Position numbers and translations under genes: made by a program
The notes under the pieces: model-generated
What the model was told of the DNA's origin: nothing
Database searches by the model: none
What the model saw: only the letters and a program-made list of their open reading frames with translations
NCBI GenBank assembly: GCA_021208685.1
Contig: JAJOJJ010000021.1
Coordinates: 1 to 46,352, forward strand
Direction: 5' to 3'
DNA length: 46,352 nt
Origin: Saccharospirillaceae bacterium
GTDB lineage: Bacteria > Pseudomonadota > Gammaproteobacteria > Pseudomonadales > Oceanobacteraceae
Shown here: positions 34,847 through 43,660 of the stretch, in pieces
Layout of the letters: the number at the start of each line of letters is the position of its first letter
Numbering within the stretch: the stretch's first letter is position 1

Positions 34847-35867
34847 GTCCGTCACCCGCAACCTCGTTATCAGGCCCGTCGTTATCCGTCAGAAGCGGAT
34901 CGGGTGCCGGTGCGTCATTGCCATACTCCGCCGGGACAGGTTCTGCCGCAGAATCGGCTGGCGAATCCATATCGGTATCCGTCACCGCAGCACTGGCAAC
35001 GGATTCCGGTTCCTGCCACCCGGCTTGCTCATGGTCATCGGGAAAACTGGCGGCACGGTGCATCAGTTGCGGTAACACACTGTCGAGTAACTGATTGAGG
35101 TGATCGGCAGAAGAGTATTCCACCAGTGAGTGTTCACTCTCGATACGGCAGCTGCCAGCCGGGAGTTTACCGTCAATGTTGTAATGCAATTCCTGGCCAG
35201 TGACGTCCAGACTGGCCTGCAGATGGCGGGCATCATCCGGACCAACAAACACGTTGATCTCTTCCTCGCCTGACGGTAATTCGGCGAGCGCATGCTGCAC
35301 AAAGCGGTGAATATTCACAGCGCCATCGGCCAGCTGCGAGCCAATAACCCGTTCGCACATTCCGGCGACCAGAGCGGCCAGTACCTCTGGCAACTGCTGG
35401 TCACGCTCGGTAAGGCTGCCATGTAATTGCTTAACCACGCGTTCCAGCCGTCCAACCACGGCATTGATATCGGCCTGACCTTTACGCTTGCCATCCGCCT
35501 CACCGGCGGCGAAACCGTCTTCGCGCCCTGCAGCGTGGCCCTCCTCAAAGGCTGCTTTATAACCTTCGGCATGGCCAGCCTCATAGCCTTCACGCTGCCC
35601 TTGCTGCCGCCCTTCGATCAGGCCTTGCTCCAGCCCGGCGTTGTAGGCCTCACAGCGGATATTTTCCAACTCTTCAGCGGTCGGCAGGCTGACGTTAACG
35701 GCGTTGTTATCGTTGCCGTCGTGCTCTTTTGCAGCCTTATCCGCCGCTTCTTTCTCAACGATCCAGGCCGGTGGCTCGGTCCAGAACGGCAGACGCCAGG
35801 GTTTTACCTCTCTGGCTTCTTTCGCAGGTATGGGCGGAAGATGGTGCTTCTGATGCAGTTCCGTCAT
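34833..35867 (-). CDS. fliH: Flagellar export regulator FliH, with a long acidic C-terminal tail
   Basis: FliH binds and restrains FliI and brings it to the C-ring. The protein is 344 residues, longer than the usual 230 to 270. An N-terminal basic/Pro-rich part carries the two conserved Trp residues ([11 protein letters not shown]) that contact FlhA and FliN. A run of GxxxG repeats (about 75-130, [18 protein letters not shown] and onward) is typical of FliH. The conserved stalk domain spans about 140-275. From about 285 there is an unusual acidic, Asp/Ala/Pro-rich tail of some 60 residues. The fliI start lies inside this tail. Start is directly after the fliG stop. Confidence 0.93.
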   Translation of the reverse strand: MTELHQKHHLPPIPAKEAREVKPWRLPFWTEPPAWIVEKEAADKAAKEHDGNDNNAVNVSLPTAEELENIRCEAYNAGLEQGLIEGRQQGQREGYEAGHAEGYKAAFEEGHAAGREDGFAAGEADGKRKGQADINAVVGRLERVVKQLHGSLTERDQQLPEVLAALVAGMCERVIGSQLADGAVNIHRFVQHALAELPSGEEEINVFVGPDDARHLQASLDVTGQELHYNIDGKLPAGSCRIESEHSLVEYSSADHLNQLLDSVLPQLMHRAASFPDDHEQAGWQEPESVASAAVTDTDMDSPADSAAEPVPAEYGNDAPAPDPLLTDNDGPDNEVAGDGHEPE

Positions 35868-35868
35868 G

Positions 35869-36903
35869 TTACATCATGGCCTCGCCACCGCCGCCGAGAA
35901 CCATTTCACCGGCATCGGCCAGACGTCGGGCAATGGTAAGGATTTCTTTCTGCGCCCCTTCCACTTCGCTGACTTTGACCGGCCCTTTGGCGTCGAGGTC
36001 ATCACGCAGCAGCTCGGCGGCCCGTTTCGACATATTTTTGAAGATTTTTTCCTGCACCAGCGGATCGGCGCCTTTCAGGGCGACAACCAGAAGGTCGGTG
36101 GAGACTTCCCGCATCAGGGCCTGAATACCGCGATCGTCAACGTCCACCAGGTTGTCAAAGACAAACATGAGATCCTGAATCTGAATGCCCAGATCTTCAT
36201 CAACTTCTTTGATTTGTTCGAGCAGTTCCGATGCCATCGTGCTGTCAACAAAGTTAACGATATTGGCTGCCGTTTTAACGCCCCCGATGCTGGTTGTCTG
36301 GGCACCGGCTTTGCCTGAGAACTGCCGCTCAAGAATATCGTTCAGTTCATGCAGCGCCGCTGGCTGTACGGCCTCCAGCGCGGCCACACGCATGATGATG
36401 TCGAGGCGGACTTTTTCATCAAAATTAGAGAGGATTTCAGCCGACTGATCCGCATCCAGATACGACACCACAATGGCCTGAATCTGAGGGTGCTCGTGGC
36501 GGATAAGATCGGCCACCTGACGTGATTCCATCCATTTCAGAGAATCCAGACCCGTGGTGTTGCCACCCAGCAGAATGCGGTCGATCAGTGCGCCGGCTTT
36601 ATCGTTACCCAATGCCTGGGTCAGCATATTGCGGATGTAGTTATCAGACCCAAGCCCCATACCGGTCTGGCCACTGACGGCCTCGAGAAACTCGGCAACA
36701 ACCCCTTCAACCTGAGATTGATTGATGTTGTTCAGGCTTGCCATGGCCGTGCCGACACGCTGGACTTCTTTTGGCCCCATGTGCTTCAGAATTTCGGCGG
36801 CATCTTTTTCGCCCAGACTCATCAGCAGAATGGCTGCACGGTCTAACCTCGGGAGTTTTGCCAGACCACCATCAGCATCGCCCGGTGTATTTTCATTTGC
36901 CAT
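35869..36903 (-). CDS. fliG: Flagellar motor switch protein FliG
   Basis: FliG transmits torque and switches rotation in the C-ring. The 344 residues have the N-terminal domain binding FliF (KLPRLDRAAILLMSLGEKDAAEILKHM), the armadillo middle domain with the EHPQ motif (IRHEHPQIQAIVVSYL), and the C-terminal torque domain with the charged helix LKGADPLVQEKIFKNMSKRAAELLRDDLDAKGPVK. Its start overlaps the end of fliF by 11 bases. Confidence 0.97.
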   Translation of the reverse strand: MANENTPGDADGGLAKLPRLDRAAILLMSLGEKDAAEILKHMGPKEVQRVGTAMASLNNINQSQVEGVVAEFLEAVSGQTGMGLGSDNYIRNMLTQALGNDKAGALIDRILLGGNTTGLDSLKWMESRQVADLIRHEHPQIQAIVVSYLDADQSAEILSNFDEKVRLDIIMRVAALEAVQPAALHELNDILERQFSGKAGAQTTSIGGVKTAANIVNFVDSTMASELLEQIKEVDEDLGIQIQDLMFVFDNLVDVDDRGIQALMREVSTDLLVVALKGADPLVQEKIFKNMSKRAAELLRDDLDAKGPVKVSEVEGAQKEILTIARRLADAGEMVLGGGGEAMM

Positions 36904-38578
36904 GATCTTCGTTCACCCACTTGATTACGACCTGAGCTACCCGGGCAGGATCTTCGGCAATCAGTCCTTTCAATGCATCCAGCTGGCGCTCAAAACTCTC
37001 AGAAGCTCCCGGCAGCAGGAATTCATCCATTCCCGCCAGCGTCACCTTGTCATCGTCCAAACCGGCCTCCGCGTCTTCCAGTTCGTCGAGCAGAATGGAA
37101 GCTTCGTCGCGGCCACGGTTGGCAATACTTTTGATAGTAGGCCTGATCACACCAAAGATCAGTACCAGAATAAACAGGCCGGCAAGAATTTGTTTCATGA
37201 TTTCCCAGAACCATGGCTGCGTCCAGAAATCCGGATCGCCCAGCTCAATCTCACCTTTACCCATAAAGGGGGAATTAATCACATTAACACTGTCGCCACG
37301 GGCTGCATTAAAGCCAACCGCATCCTTCACCAGCACTTCAAGGCGCTGCAGGTCATTGTCCGTCCAGGGGGTATAAACCGTCTCGCCATCGGCGTTCAGG
37401 CTGGCCCTGTCATTGACGACCACGGCAACCGTGAGGCGGCGGATACGCCCGACCTGTTGCTGTTTGTAACTCAGCGTACGGTCGATTTCGTAATTACGGG
37501 TCGACTCGGAGCGGCGATTAACACCGGCACCACCGCCACCACCGCCATTCGCCACTTCCGGGGCATTGGCAGCCGCTGGCGGCTGATTGGATAACGCTCC
37601 GGGAATTCCGCCATTGGTTTTATCCGCATTTTCTTCATTAAGCAGTTGCTCACTGCGCAGGGCAATCAGATCCGGGTTGTACAGTTCTTCGCTCTGTTCC
37701 TGTACGGTAAAATCCACATCGGCCGATACTTCTGCTTTATAGTTTTCGCTGCCCAATACCGGCTTAAGAATATTGTTGACGGCCTGAGTAATAGAGTTCT
37801 GTACTTTTTCAGTGTATTCCAGTTGTTTATGAGCCAGCATTTCACCGCTTTGCTCTTCCGCTTTTGACAACAGGTTGCCCTGCTGATCAACCACCGAGAC
37901 ATCGGCCCGGTCCATTTCACTGACACTGGACGCCACCAGATTAATAATGGCTTCAACCTGATCGCGGGATAGATCACGACCGGCATACAATTCAACAAAA
38001 ACCGATGCCCGAGGTTTACGCTGGTCACGGACAAAAACAGATTGCTTTGGCAGGGCCAGATGAACCCGGGCATTACGCACCGCTTTAACACTGGCAATGG
38101 TACGTGCCAGCTCACCTTCCAGACCGCGACGGTAGCGGGCATTTTCAATAAACTGACTGGTGCCCAGTGTGCTGTCTTTATCCAATACCTCAAGACCAAC
38201 GGTTTTATCATCGATTAAACTGGCAGCGGCCAGTTTCAGCCGCGCTTCATGCAGATCACCGGCCTGAACCATTAATATTTGTGTGGTCGGATCAATTTCG
38301 AAGGGAATACTTTCACGCTGCAGAACTTCAATAATATCCTGCGCATTATGATCCTGAAGACGATGGATAAGCGGCTTATACGTTGGTTCGCGTGACCACA
38401 TTAAAATGGCAATCGCCAGGGCAATAACCAGAGCAATACCCGCAATCACACCGATCTGACGAACAATAGAAAGACGGTTAAAACCCGCTAAAACCGGATG
38501 ACCGGCATCGGCCGCCTCCTGTTTTAGCGGCGCGGTGATTTCCGGGTCATTGGTGCTTGCAGCGGCTGCGTTATCCAT
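36893..38578 (-). CDS. fliF: Flagellar MS-ring protein FliF
   Basis: FliF forms the MS ring in the inner membrane. The 561 residues have an N-terminal membrane helix (about 43-65, IGVIAGIALVIALAIAIL), two ring-building periplasmic domains (PTYKPLIHRLQDHNAQDIIEVLQ; LEGELARTIASVKAVRNARVHLALPKQSVFVRDQRKPRASVFVEL), a variable Gly-rich loop near 330-355, a second membrane helix (about 465-485) and the C-terminal FliG-binding segment. It is 15 bases after fliE. The long plus-strand frame opposite its end and fliG is an artefact. Confidence 0.97.
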   Translation of the reverse strand: MDNAAAASTNDPEITAPLKQEAADAGHPVLAGFNRLSIVRQIGVIAGIALVIALAIAILMWSREPTYKPLIHRLQDHNAQDIIEVLQRESIPFEIDPTTQILMVQAGDLHEARLKLAAASLIDDKTVGLEVLDKDSTLGTSQFIENARYRRGLEGELARTIASVKAVRNARVHLALPKQSVFVRDQRKPRASVFVELYAGRDLSRDQVEAIINLVASSVSEMDRADVSVVDQQGNLLSKAEEQSGEMLAHKQLEYTEKVQNSITQAVNNILKPVLGSENYKAEVSADVDFTVQEQSEELYNPDLIALRSEQLLNEENADKTNGGIPGALSNQPPAAANAPEVANGGGGGGAGVNRRSESTRNYEIDRTLSYKQQQVGRIRRLTVAVVVNDRASLNADGETVYTPWTDNDLQRLEVLVKDAVGFNAARGDSVNVINSPFMGKGEIELGDPDFWTQPWFWEIMKQILAGLFILVLIFGVIRPTIKSIANRGRDEASILLDELEDAEAGLDDDKVTLAGMDEFLLPGASESFERQLDALKGLIAEDPARVAQVVIKWVNEDHGK

Positions 38579-38593
38579 AATTCAGTACCAGAA

Positions 38594-38992
38594 TCAGACC
38601 GGCATGTTCATGACATCTTTATAGGCTTCGACCAGTTTATTACGCACCTGAGTCATAGCCTGAAAAGAAACGCTGGATTTTTGCAGTGCAATCATCACTT
38701 CCGGAAGATCAATACCAGGATCACCCTGTTCAAAACGGGTCGCCAGATTTCCGGCGACTTTCTGATTGGCGTTGACGGTATCAATCGCATTTTTAAACAT
38801 GCTCTGAAAATCCGGTACGGTATTATCGCCGCGCACAGCGGTTTCGTTATCGCTCAGACGCGCATGACGCACCTGATTCAGCGCGTCCTGAGGATTAATC
38901 GCCTGCGGGGAACTGGCATGCTGATTACGCAGCTGGCTTTTTACCTGCCGCATTTGCATCAGAACCGAATTAATATCAACGCGATCAACCAT
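38594..38992 (-). CDS. fliE: Flagellar hook-basal body protein FliE
   Basis: FliE joins the MS ring to the rod. The 132-residue product has a variable N terminus and a conserved C-terminal region (about 60-132) with FQSMFKNAIDTVNANQKVAGNLATRFEQGDPGIDLPEVMIALQKSSVSFQAMTQVRNKLVEAYKDVMNMPV, a clear match. GAGGGG precedes the ATG by five bases. It begins the fliE-F-G-H-I-J operon behind a sigma-54 promoter about 90 bases upstream. Confidence 0.95.
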   Translation of the reverse strand: MVDRVDINSVLMQMRQVKSQLRNQHASSPQAINPQDALNQVRHARLSDNETAVRGDNTVPDFQSMFKNAIDTVNANQKVAGNLATRFEQGDPGIDLPEVMIALQKSSVSFQAMTQVRNKLVEAYKDVMNMPV

Positions 38993-39066
38993 GTTTTTCC
39001 CCTCAGTACTACCATTGCAGCCAGTGTTTCATCTCGGAAATTTGACGCTTTTTGTCAGCATTCCTG

Positions 39067-39080
39067 CTCCTTTTACTGAC
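39067..39080 (-). promoter_or_regulatory. Partial FleQ-box match in the fliE leader
   Basis: The minus strand reads GTCAGTAAAAGGAG just downstream of the fliE sigma-54 promoter. Eight of the first nine bases match the FleQ consensus GTCAATAAATTGAC; the right half does not. In Pseudomonas, FleQ acts at fliE from a leader position, so the site is plausible but weak. Confidence 0.35.
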
Positions 39081-39082
39081 AG

Positions 39083-39098
39083 TGCAATTGGCTTGCCA
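39083..39098 (-). promoter_or_regulatory. Sigma-54 promoter of the fliE operon
   Basis: The minus strand reads TGGCAAGCCAATTGCA, matching TGGCACG-N4-TTGCW with one mismatch in the -24 block and an intact GG-N10-GC spacing. It lies about 90 bases before the fliE ATG and directly after fleR. Confidence 0.88.
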
Positions 39099-39121
39099 GT
39101 TAACGCCGGATTGCAGGAAAT

Positions 39122-40489
39122 TCAGGACACCAGCATTGACTCAACATCCACACCCTCATCGCGCAGCTTGGCCATTTTATAGCGCAAGGTACGCGGACTG
39201 ATGCCCAGACGATCAGCCGCCTCTTTGCGGCTTGGTTCTTCTTTAAGGGCGCGGACAATTAATTCCACCTCACGATGGCGCAGATCATTACCAAGCTCAC
39301 CGTCATCGCATGTGACTTCAGCCAGCACAGGAGCTGCAGAAACCGCGTTTTCCTGACGGTTTTTAGGCACCGGAGTCAGAATAAAATCATTGGCAAATAA
39401 TTGCGGGCCGGTTTGCATAATCAGAGCGCGCTGCATGGTGTTGTCCAATTCACGGACATTACCAGGCCAGGGGTGGTGTAATAATTTTTGCTCGGCATCA
39501 GGCATCAGCTTAGGCAGCGGACGTTTCATTTTTTTGGCGTGATGCGCCAGCAGACGTGCAGCCATTGGCAGAATGTCATCCTTGCGTTCACGCAATGGCA
39601 ACCATTGCAACGGAAATACACTCAGACGGTAATACAGATCTTCGCGGAACTTACCTTCGGCAACATAATCCGACAATTCCCGGTTGGTCGTGGCAACAAT
39701 ACGGACATCCAGATCAATCACTTTTTTGCCACCGAGACGTTCAACCTGTCGCTCCTGCAACACACGCAATAATTTTGCCTGCAAACCAAGATCCATCTCG
39801 GTAATTTCATCCAGCAATAACGTGCCTCCTTCTGCCTGTTCAAATTTTCCGGGCATCGCATTATACGCACCGGTAAACGCGCCCTTCTCATAGCCGAACA
39901 GCATAGCTTCAAGCATATTTTCCGGAATAGCCGCGCAATTAATGGCAATAAAAGGCTGATGGCGACGGCTGGATTGCTGATGAATATAACGTGCCAGCAC
40001 CTCTTTACCGGTACCGCTCTCGCCACTGATCAATACCGTTGAATCCGTCTGTGCAACACGTTGCGCCATCTGGAATAATTGCTGCGAGGCCAGTGCTTCA
40101 CAGACTGGCTCAGAATCGTCGCTCACCGGCGCATCGTTATTAAACGGACGTAACAGCGCATCCAGTTCCTGCAGTTCAAATGGTTTCATTAAGTAATCGT
40201 TGGCACCGCGCTGCATGGCTTTAACCGCCTGACCCACATCACCATAGGCCGTCATCAGCACAACCGGTAACCAGGGATGTTCTTGCTTAATGGTCTGCAA
40301 TAACGCCAGCCCGTCCATTCCCGGCATATTGATATCGGACAACACCAGATCAAGGTGCTGACTGCGGACAATGGCCATGGCTTCAATGCCATTCGGAGCT
40401 TCACACACCTCATGGCCTTTCAGCATCAGGGTATCCACAATGGCTTCACGCAGACGCAAATCATCTTCCACGACCAATAAACGCATCAT
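39122..40489 (-). CDS. fleR: Sigma-54-dependent flagellar response regulator FleR
   Basis: FleR (FlrC) activates basal body and hook genes once phosphorylated by FleS. The 455 residues have a receiver domain with acceptor Asp52 (VLSDINMPGMDG), a AAA+ domain with Walker A GESGTGKE at about 156-163 and the sigma-54 contact GAFTGA at about 203-208, and a Fis-type helix-turn-helix at the C terminus (SRKEAADRLGISPRTLRYKMAKL). A GGAGG site precedes two adjacent ATG codons; either may be used. It is 21 bases after fleS. Confidence 0.95.
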   Translation of the reverse strand: MMRLLVVEDDLRLREAIVDTLMLKGHEVCEAPNGIEAMAIVRSQHLDLVLSDINMPGMDGLALLQTIKQEHPWLPVVLMTAYGDVGQAVKAMQRGANDYLMKPFELQELDALLRPFNNDAPVSDDSEPVCEALASQQLFQMAQRVAQTDSTVLISGESGTGKEVLARYIHQQSSRRHQPFIAINCAAIPENMLEAMLFGYEKGAFTGAYNAMPGKFEQAEGGTLLLDEITEMDLGLQAKLLRVLQERQVERLGGKKVIDLDVRIVATTNRELSDYVAEGKFREDLYYRLSVFPLQWLPLRERKDDILPMAARLLAHHAKKMKRPLPKLMPDAEQKLLHHPWPGNVRELDNTMQRALIMQTGPQLFANDFILTPVPKNRQENAVSAAPVLAEVTCDDGELGNDLRHREVELIVRALKEEPSRKEAADRLGISPRTLRYKMAKLRDEGVDVESMLVS

Positions 40490-40510
40490 TATTTCCTCCG
40501 TTCTGACGGC

Positions 40511-41713
40511 TTAGACCGGCAAAATTAATTCCGCCGATACACCACCGGCAGGGCTGTCTGTTAATAAAAAGTCTGCGCGGTGAGCGCGGGCAACGGCCTG
40601 AACCACAGCAAGGCCAAGACCTGTGCCATTGGCTTTGGTGGTATAGAAAGGCTCCATAATTTTCTGCTTCTGTTCTGCGCTCATACCCGGGCCGTTATCC
40701 ATTACCTGAATGCGCACACGGCCTTCACGGGTAGCGCTGACCAGAATTTCCAGATGCACAGAGTCGTGACTGGATTCCAGAGAGTTATTGACGAGATTCA
40801 TCAGCGAACTGATTAACGCATCACGGTTGCAGACAATACGGACATGCGGAATCTGATTATTGATATGACAGGTCGCTGAATAATTTGCCAGCGGCACTTC
40901 CATCGCGGCACTGACACCCTGCATTAATTCTTCCAGAGTCACTTCATCATTCAGCGGGGCCTCGCCACGGGCGAAAATCAGCATATCGCGCACCTGATTT
41001 TCCAGATGGCGCAAGCGCTCCTGCAATTTAGCAGCAAAACGAAGGCGGTTTTCTTCGGCCAGCCCGCCGGTGCCGAGATGTCCGGCATAAAGGGTTGCGG
41101 CAGCCAATGGCGTCCGGATCTGATGGGCAAGAGAGGCGACCATTTTTCCCATGGCAGAAAGCCGTTCATGCTGGCTCAGCTGCGCCTGCAGTGCGCGGGT
41201 TTCGGTCATATCCGTGAGCAGTATCAATTGCCCCGGCTCATTGGCCATTGGTGCTGTACGCAAATGAACGCGGCGACCATCAACCAAAGAAATTTCATGG
41301 CCATCATCACTGCGCGGTTTAAAACATTTCTGAATCAGGGTGCGCCAGCGCTGACCGCACAGAGAAGCCGCTCCGGATGACGTCAGCAACAGCTCATCGG
41401 CTGCCGGATTGCTCTGGCGGACATAACCATTTTTGTCCAGCAGCAGCACACCGGCTGGTAATAATTGCAGGAGACTTTCGAGGCGGTGCGCCAGGCGTTC
41501 TTTTTCAGCCAGCTCCTGCATGCGTTGCGCCGACACGCTGGCCAGCTCACCACTGAGCTGCTCAACCTTGCTCTCCAGAAAGCTGTATGAATCCGTCAGC
41601 TGCTGAGACATCTCATTGAACAATACAAAAGCCTGGCGTAACTCGGCCTGCCCCATATGTCCGGATGCCGGAGGAAAGTTTTCGCTCACCTGACTCAACG
41701 CTGCATTTGCCAT
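40511..41713 (-). CDS. fleS: Flagellar sensor histidine kinase FleS
   Basis: FleS (FlrB) is a soluble sensor kinase that phosphorylates FleR after a basal body checkpoint. From the ATG at 41713 there are 400 residues: a coiled-coil start, a PAS domain (about 80-175, LLPAGVLLLDKNGYVRQSNPAADELL), the HisKA domain with His197 (VASLAHQIRTPLAAATLYAGHL) and the HATPase domain (SLMNLVNNSLES, DNGPGM, GTGLGLAVV). No membrane segment is seen. GAGGTG precedes the ATG. The frame continues upstream through the probable sigma-54 promoter, so the longer start is unlikely. Confidence 0.95.
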   Translation of the reverse strand: MANAALSQVSENFPPASGHMGQAELRQAFVLFNEMSQQLTDSYSFLESKVEQLSGELASVSAQRMQELAEKERLAHRLESLLQLLPAGVLLLDKNGYVRQSNPAADELLLTSSGAASLCGQRWRTLIQKCFKPRSDDGHEISLVDGRRVHLRTAPMANEPGQLILLTDMTETRALQAQLSQHERLSAMGKMVASLAHQIRTPLAAATLYAGHLGTGGLAEENRLRFAAKLQERLRHLENQVRDMLIFARGEAPLNDEVTLEELMQGVSAAMEVPLANYSATCHINNQIPHVRIVCNRDALISSLMNLVNNSLESSHDSVHLEILVSATREGRVRIQVMDNGPGMSAEQKQKIMEPFYTTKANGTGLGLAVVQAVARAHRADFLLTDSPAGGVSAELILPV

Positions 41714-41784
41714 GTTCACCTCAGTTATTTGCCGGAAAACCGACAGAAAAACAGTCTGAACATGGGTTGAGCAATTAGTATGCC

Positions 41785-41800
41785 GCTTTTCCAGCACCAA
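41785..41800 (-). promoter_or_regulatory. Candidate sigma-54 promoter of fleSR
   Basis: The minus strand reads TTGGTGCTGGAAAAGC, with GG-N10-GC spacing, but the TT before the -12 GC is AA. A competing candidate lies further upstream at 41831-41847 (TGGCGGTGTCATTGTGC), which has better -24 and TTG but lacks the -12 C. One of the two may be real; fleSR is FleQ and sigma-54 dependent in Pseudomonas. Confidence 0.35.
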
Positions 41801-41814
41801 TCCGCTGAAAATGC

Positions 41815-41828
41815 GTCAATAAACATGG
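41815..41828 (+). promoter_or_regulatory. FleQ half-box upstream of fleS
   Basis: The plus strand reads GTCAATAAACATGG. The first nine bases are identical to the left part of the FleQ consensus GTCAATAAATTGAC. It lies about 40 to 55 bases upstream of the start expected from the promoter at 41785-41800, a usual place for an activator of sigma-54. Confidence 0.45.
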
Positions 41829-41890
41829 AGCACAATGACACCGCCAATGGCTGCCCGGCACTCCGGACGCATCAGCACAACGTATCTGTA

Positions 41891-41921
41891 CAAAAAGAAA
41901 CGCCGCGCTGAGCGCGGCGTT
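41891..41921 (-). terminator. Intrinsic terminator of fleQ
   Basis: CGCCGCGC and GCGCGGCG (41901-41908 and 41912-41919) form a perfect eight-pair GC-rich stem, extended by AA/TT, around a three-base loop. The minus-strand tail is TTTCTTTTTG. It lies 28 bases after the fleQ stop and separates fleQ from fleSR. Confidence 0.92.
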
Positions 41922-41948
41922 GTGCGGGCAAGAATGGCAAACGTTCTT

Positions 41949-43409
41949 TCAGGCGAAATCTTTTTCTTTTCGCTGCAGATTATATTTGCGCATCTTCTCG
42001 ACTAAGGTCGTACGCCGGATATTCAGTTTTTCAGCGGCGCGGGCAACAATACCATTCGCATCGTCCAGTGCCTGCTGAATCAATGAACACTCCAGATCCT
42101 GTAAGTACTCGCGAAGATCCAGACCATTGACCGGTAATAATGCAGGAGAATCAATACCCGCCAGACGACCGTCATTCTGGGTTACATCCGCGATAACCGG
42201 CACCGACAAACCTTCGTCAGTATCATCAACATGACGGAATTTCTTCGGTAATTCATTGACACCAATCACACCATAAGGATGCAGAATTGCCAGTCGTTCC
42301 ACCAGATTTGCCAGCTCGCGTACGTTTCCATGCCAGTCATGACGACACAGCGACATAATGGCCGCAGAATTAAACCGGATTGAGCCGCGCTTTTCGTTTT
42401 CCAGGCGGGAAATAAGCTCATTCAGGAGTAATGGCAGGTCTTCTACGCGCTCACGCAGGGATGGCATATCAATGGGAAAGACATTCAAGCGGTAGTAAAG
42501 ATCTTCGCGGAAAGTCCCGTCTTCGATCATTTGCTCAAGATTTTTATGGGTAGCGGCAATAATACGCACATTGGCTTCAATGGTTTTATTGCTGCCAACA
42601 CGCTCGAAGGTATGTTCCTGCAGAACACGCAGTATTTTCACCTGCATATTCAGAGGCATATCGCCAATCTCATCGAGAAATAAGGTACCGCCTTCCGCCA
42701 TTTCAAAGCGACCGGGACGGCTGTTGATCGCGCCGGTAAACGCACCTTTTTCATGGCCGAACAGTTCACTTTCCAGTAATTCGGCAGGAATAGCGCCGCA
42801 ATTTACCGGCACAAAAGGTTTGTTACGACGATGGGAATGGTAATGAAGGTTGCGTGCAACCACTTCCTTACCCGTGCCGGATTCCCCCTGAATCATAACG
42901 CTGACATCTTTATCCGCCACCTGCATAATCAGTTCGCGCACGTGCTGAACCTGACGACTGGTCCCCACCAGACTGCGGAACAACTGCACTTCACGGCGCT
43001 CTCCGCGGCTGCGGTTATGCGTGTATTGTTCACGATACACCTGACAGCGATGCAGGCTGTCGAGCAGCTTGTTGTAACTCGGCGGCATATCAACATTCGC
43101 CAGAATCGCCCGGCGAACGTGTTCAGGCATGCTGTCCGGTAACGTACTGTCGCCAATAAAAAGAATCGGGATGCCTTTATCCCAGCTCAGTAAACCTTCA
43201 ATGACATCTTCCAGTGCAACGGAGTTGCTGTCACCCAGAAGGACGGCGCTGATTTCAGTACTGTCTTCGATCTTACCCTCCACCTCCCTGCGCCAGTCGG
43301 TGGTCTGAGCAACAATGGCTTCCTCACCAAGAAAGTCGAGAATCACTTTCAGGTCGTGCCGCCGCTGCGCATTATCGTCTACCAGCAGTACTTTAATTTC
43401 TCTCCACAT
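41949..43409 (-). CDS. fleQ: Master flagellar regulator FleQ
   Basis: FleQ is the sigma-54-dependent activator at the top of the polar flagellar hierarchy and, in Pseudomonas, binds cyclic di-GMP. From ATG 43409 ([15 protein letters not shown], as in Pseudomonas) it has 486 residues. The N-terminal receiver-like domain has VLLGDS where a phospho-acceptor Asp would be, so it is probably not phosphorylated in the usual way. The AAA+ domain carries Walker A GESGTGKE (about 175-182), GAFTGA (222-227) and [12 protein letters not shown]-terminal Fis-type helix ([21 protein letters not shown]) follows. An upstream ATG (43469) would add 20 unconserved residues. It ends at a strong terminator. Confidence 0.96.
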   Translation of the reverse strand: MWREIKVLLVDDNAQRRHDLKVILDFLGEEAIVAQTTDWRREVEGKIEDSTEISAVLLGDSNSVALEDVIEGLLSWDKGIPILFIGDSTLPDSMPEHVRRAILANVDMPPSYNKLLDSLHRCQVYREQYTHNRSRGERREVQLFRSLVGTSRQVQHVRELIMQVADKDVSVMIQGESGTGKEVVARNLHYHSHRRNKPFVPVNCGAIPAELLESELFGHEKGAFTGAINSRPGRFEMAEGGTLFLDEIGDMPLNMQVKILRVLQEHTFERVGSNKTIEANVRIIAATHKNLEQMIEDGTFREDLYYRLNVFPIDMPSLRERVEDLPLLLNELISRLENEKRGSIRFNSAAIMSLCRHDWHGNVRELANLVERLAILHPYGVIGVNELPKKFRHVDDTDEGLSVPVIADVTQNDGRLAGIDSPALLPVNGLDLREYLQDLECSLIQQALDDANGIVARAAEKLNIRRTTLVEKMRKYNLQRKEKDFA

Positions 43410-43514
43410 GGTGGTCAGCCTTTCCTTCCCAATGTGACTATCTGTCAATTCTTTTTTTTGTAACGTCATAAGATTGACTGAAACAACTTAAGTTAAGTAG
43501 TAATCTCAGACTAA

Positions 43515-43528
43515 GTCAAACTTCTGAC
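43515..43528. promoter_or_regulatory. FleQ-box-like palindrome upstream of fleQ
   Basis: The minus strand reads GTCAGAAGTTTGAC, with intact GTCA and TTGAC ends and ten of fourteen matches to GTCAATAAATTGAC. It lies about 110 bases before the fleQ ATG in the AT-rich region that should contain its promoter. This suggests autoregulation, an inference only. No -10/-35 pair could be fixed with confidence. Confidence 0.5.
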
Positions 43529-43600
43529 GTTAAATATTAATTATGTTGTTAAACGTTCACGTCGGGGGCATTTATAGCTGAATGTGTCGTCAAAAGACAA

Positions 43601-43633
43601 GGCACAATCTGCCGGGTAAGAGCAGATTGCGCC
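43601..43633 (-). terminator. Hairpin downstream of fliS
   Basis: CAATCTGC (43605-43612) and GCAGATTG (43622-43629) pair perfectly, and GGC/GCC extend the stem outward past one mismatch. The minus-strand tail TTGTCTTTTG is modestly T-rich; the plus side is followed by GGATTTTT. It is 28 bases past the fliS stop and probably ends that transcript. Confidence 0.55.
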
Positions 43634-43660
43634 GGATTTTTGTGAGGAAATGATCATATT

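Noticed and set aside
36722-37594. A 290-codon plus-strand frame opposite fliG and fliF
   Set aside because: It lies fully antisense to two well-conserved genes, has no family features and no ribosome site; it is a composition artefact.
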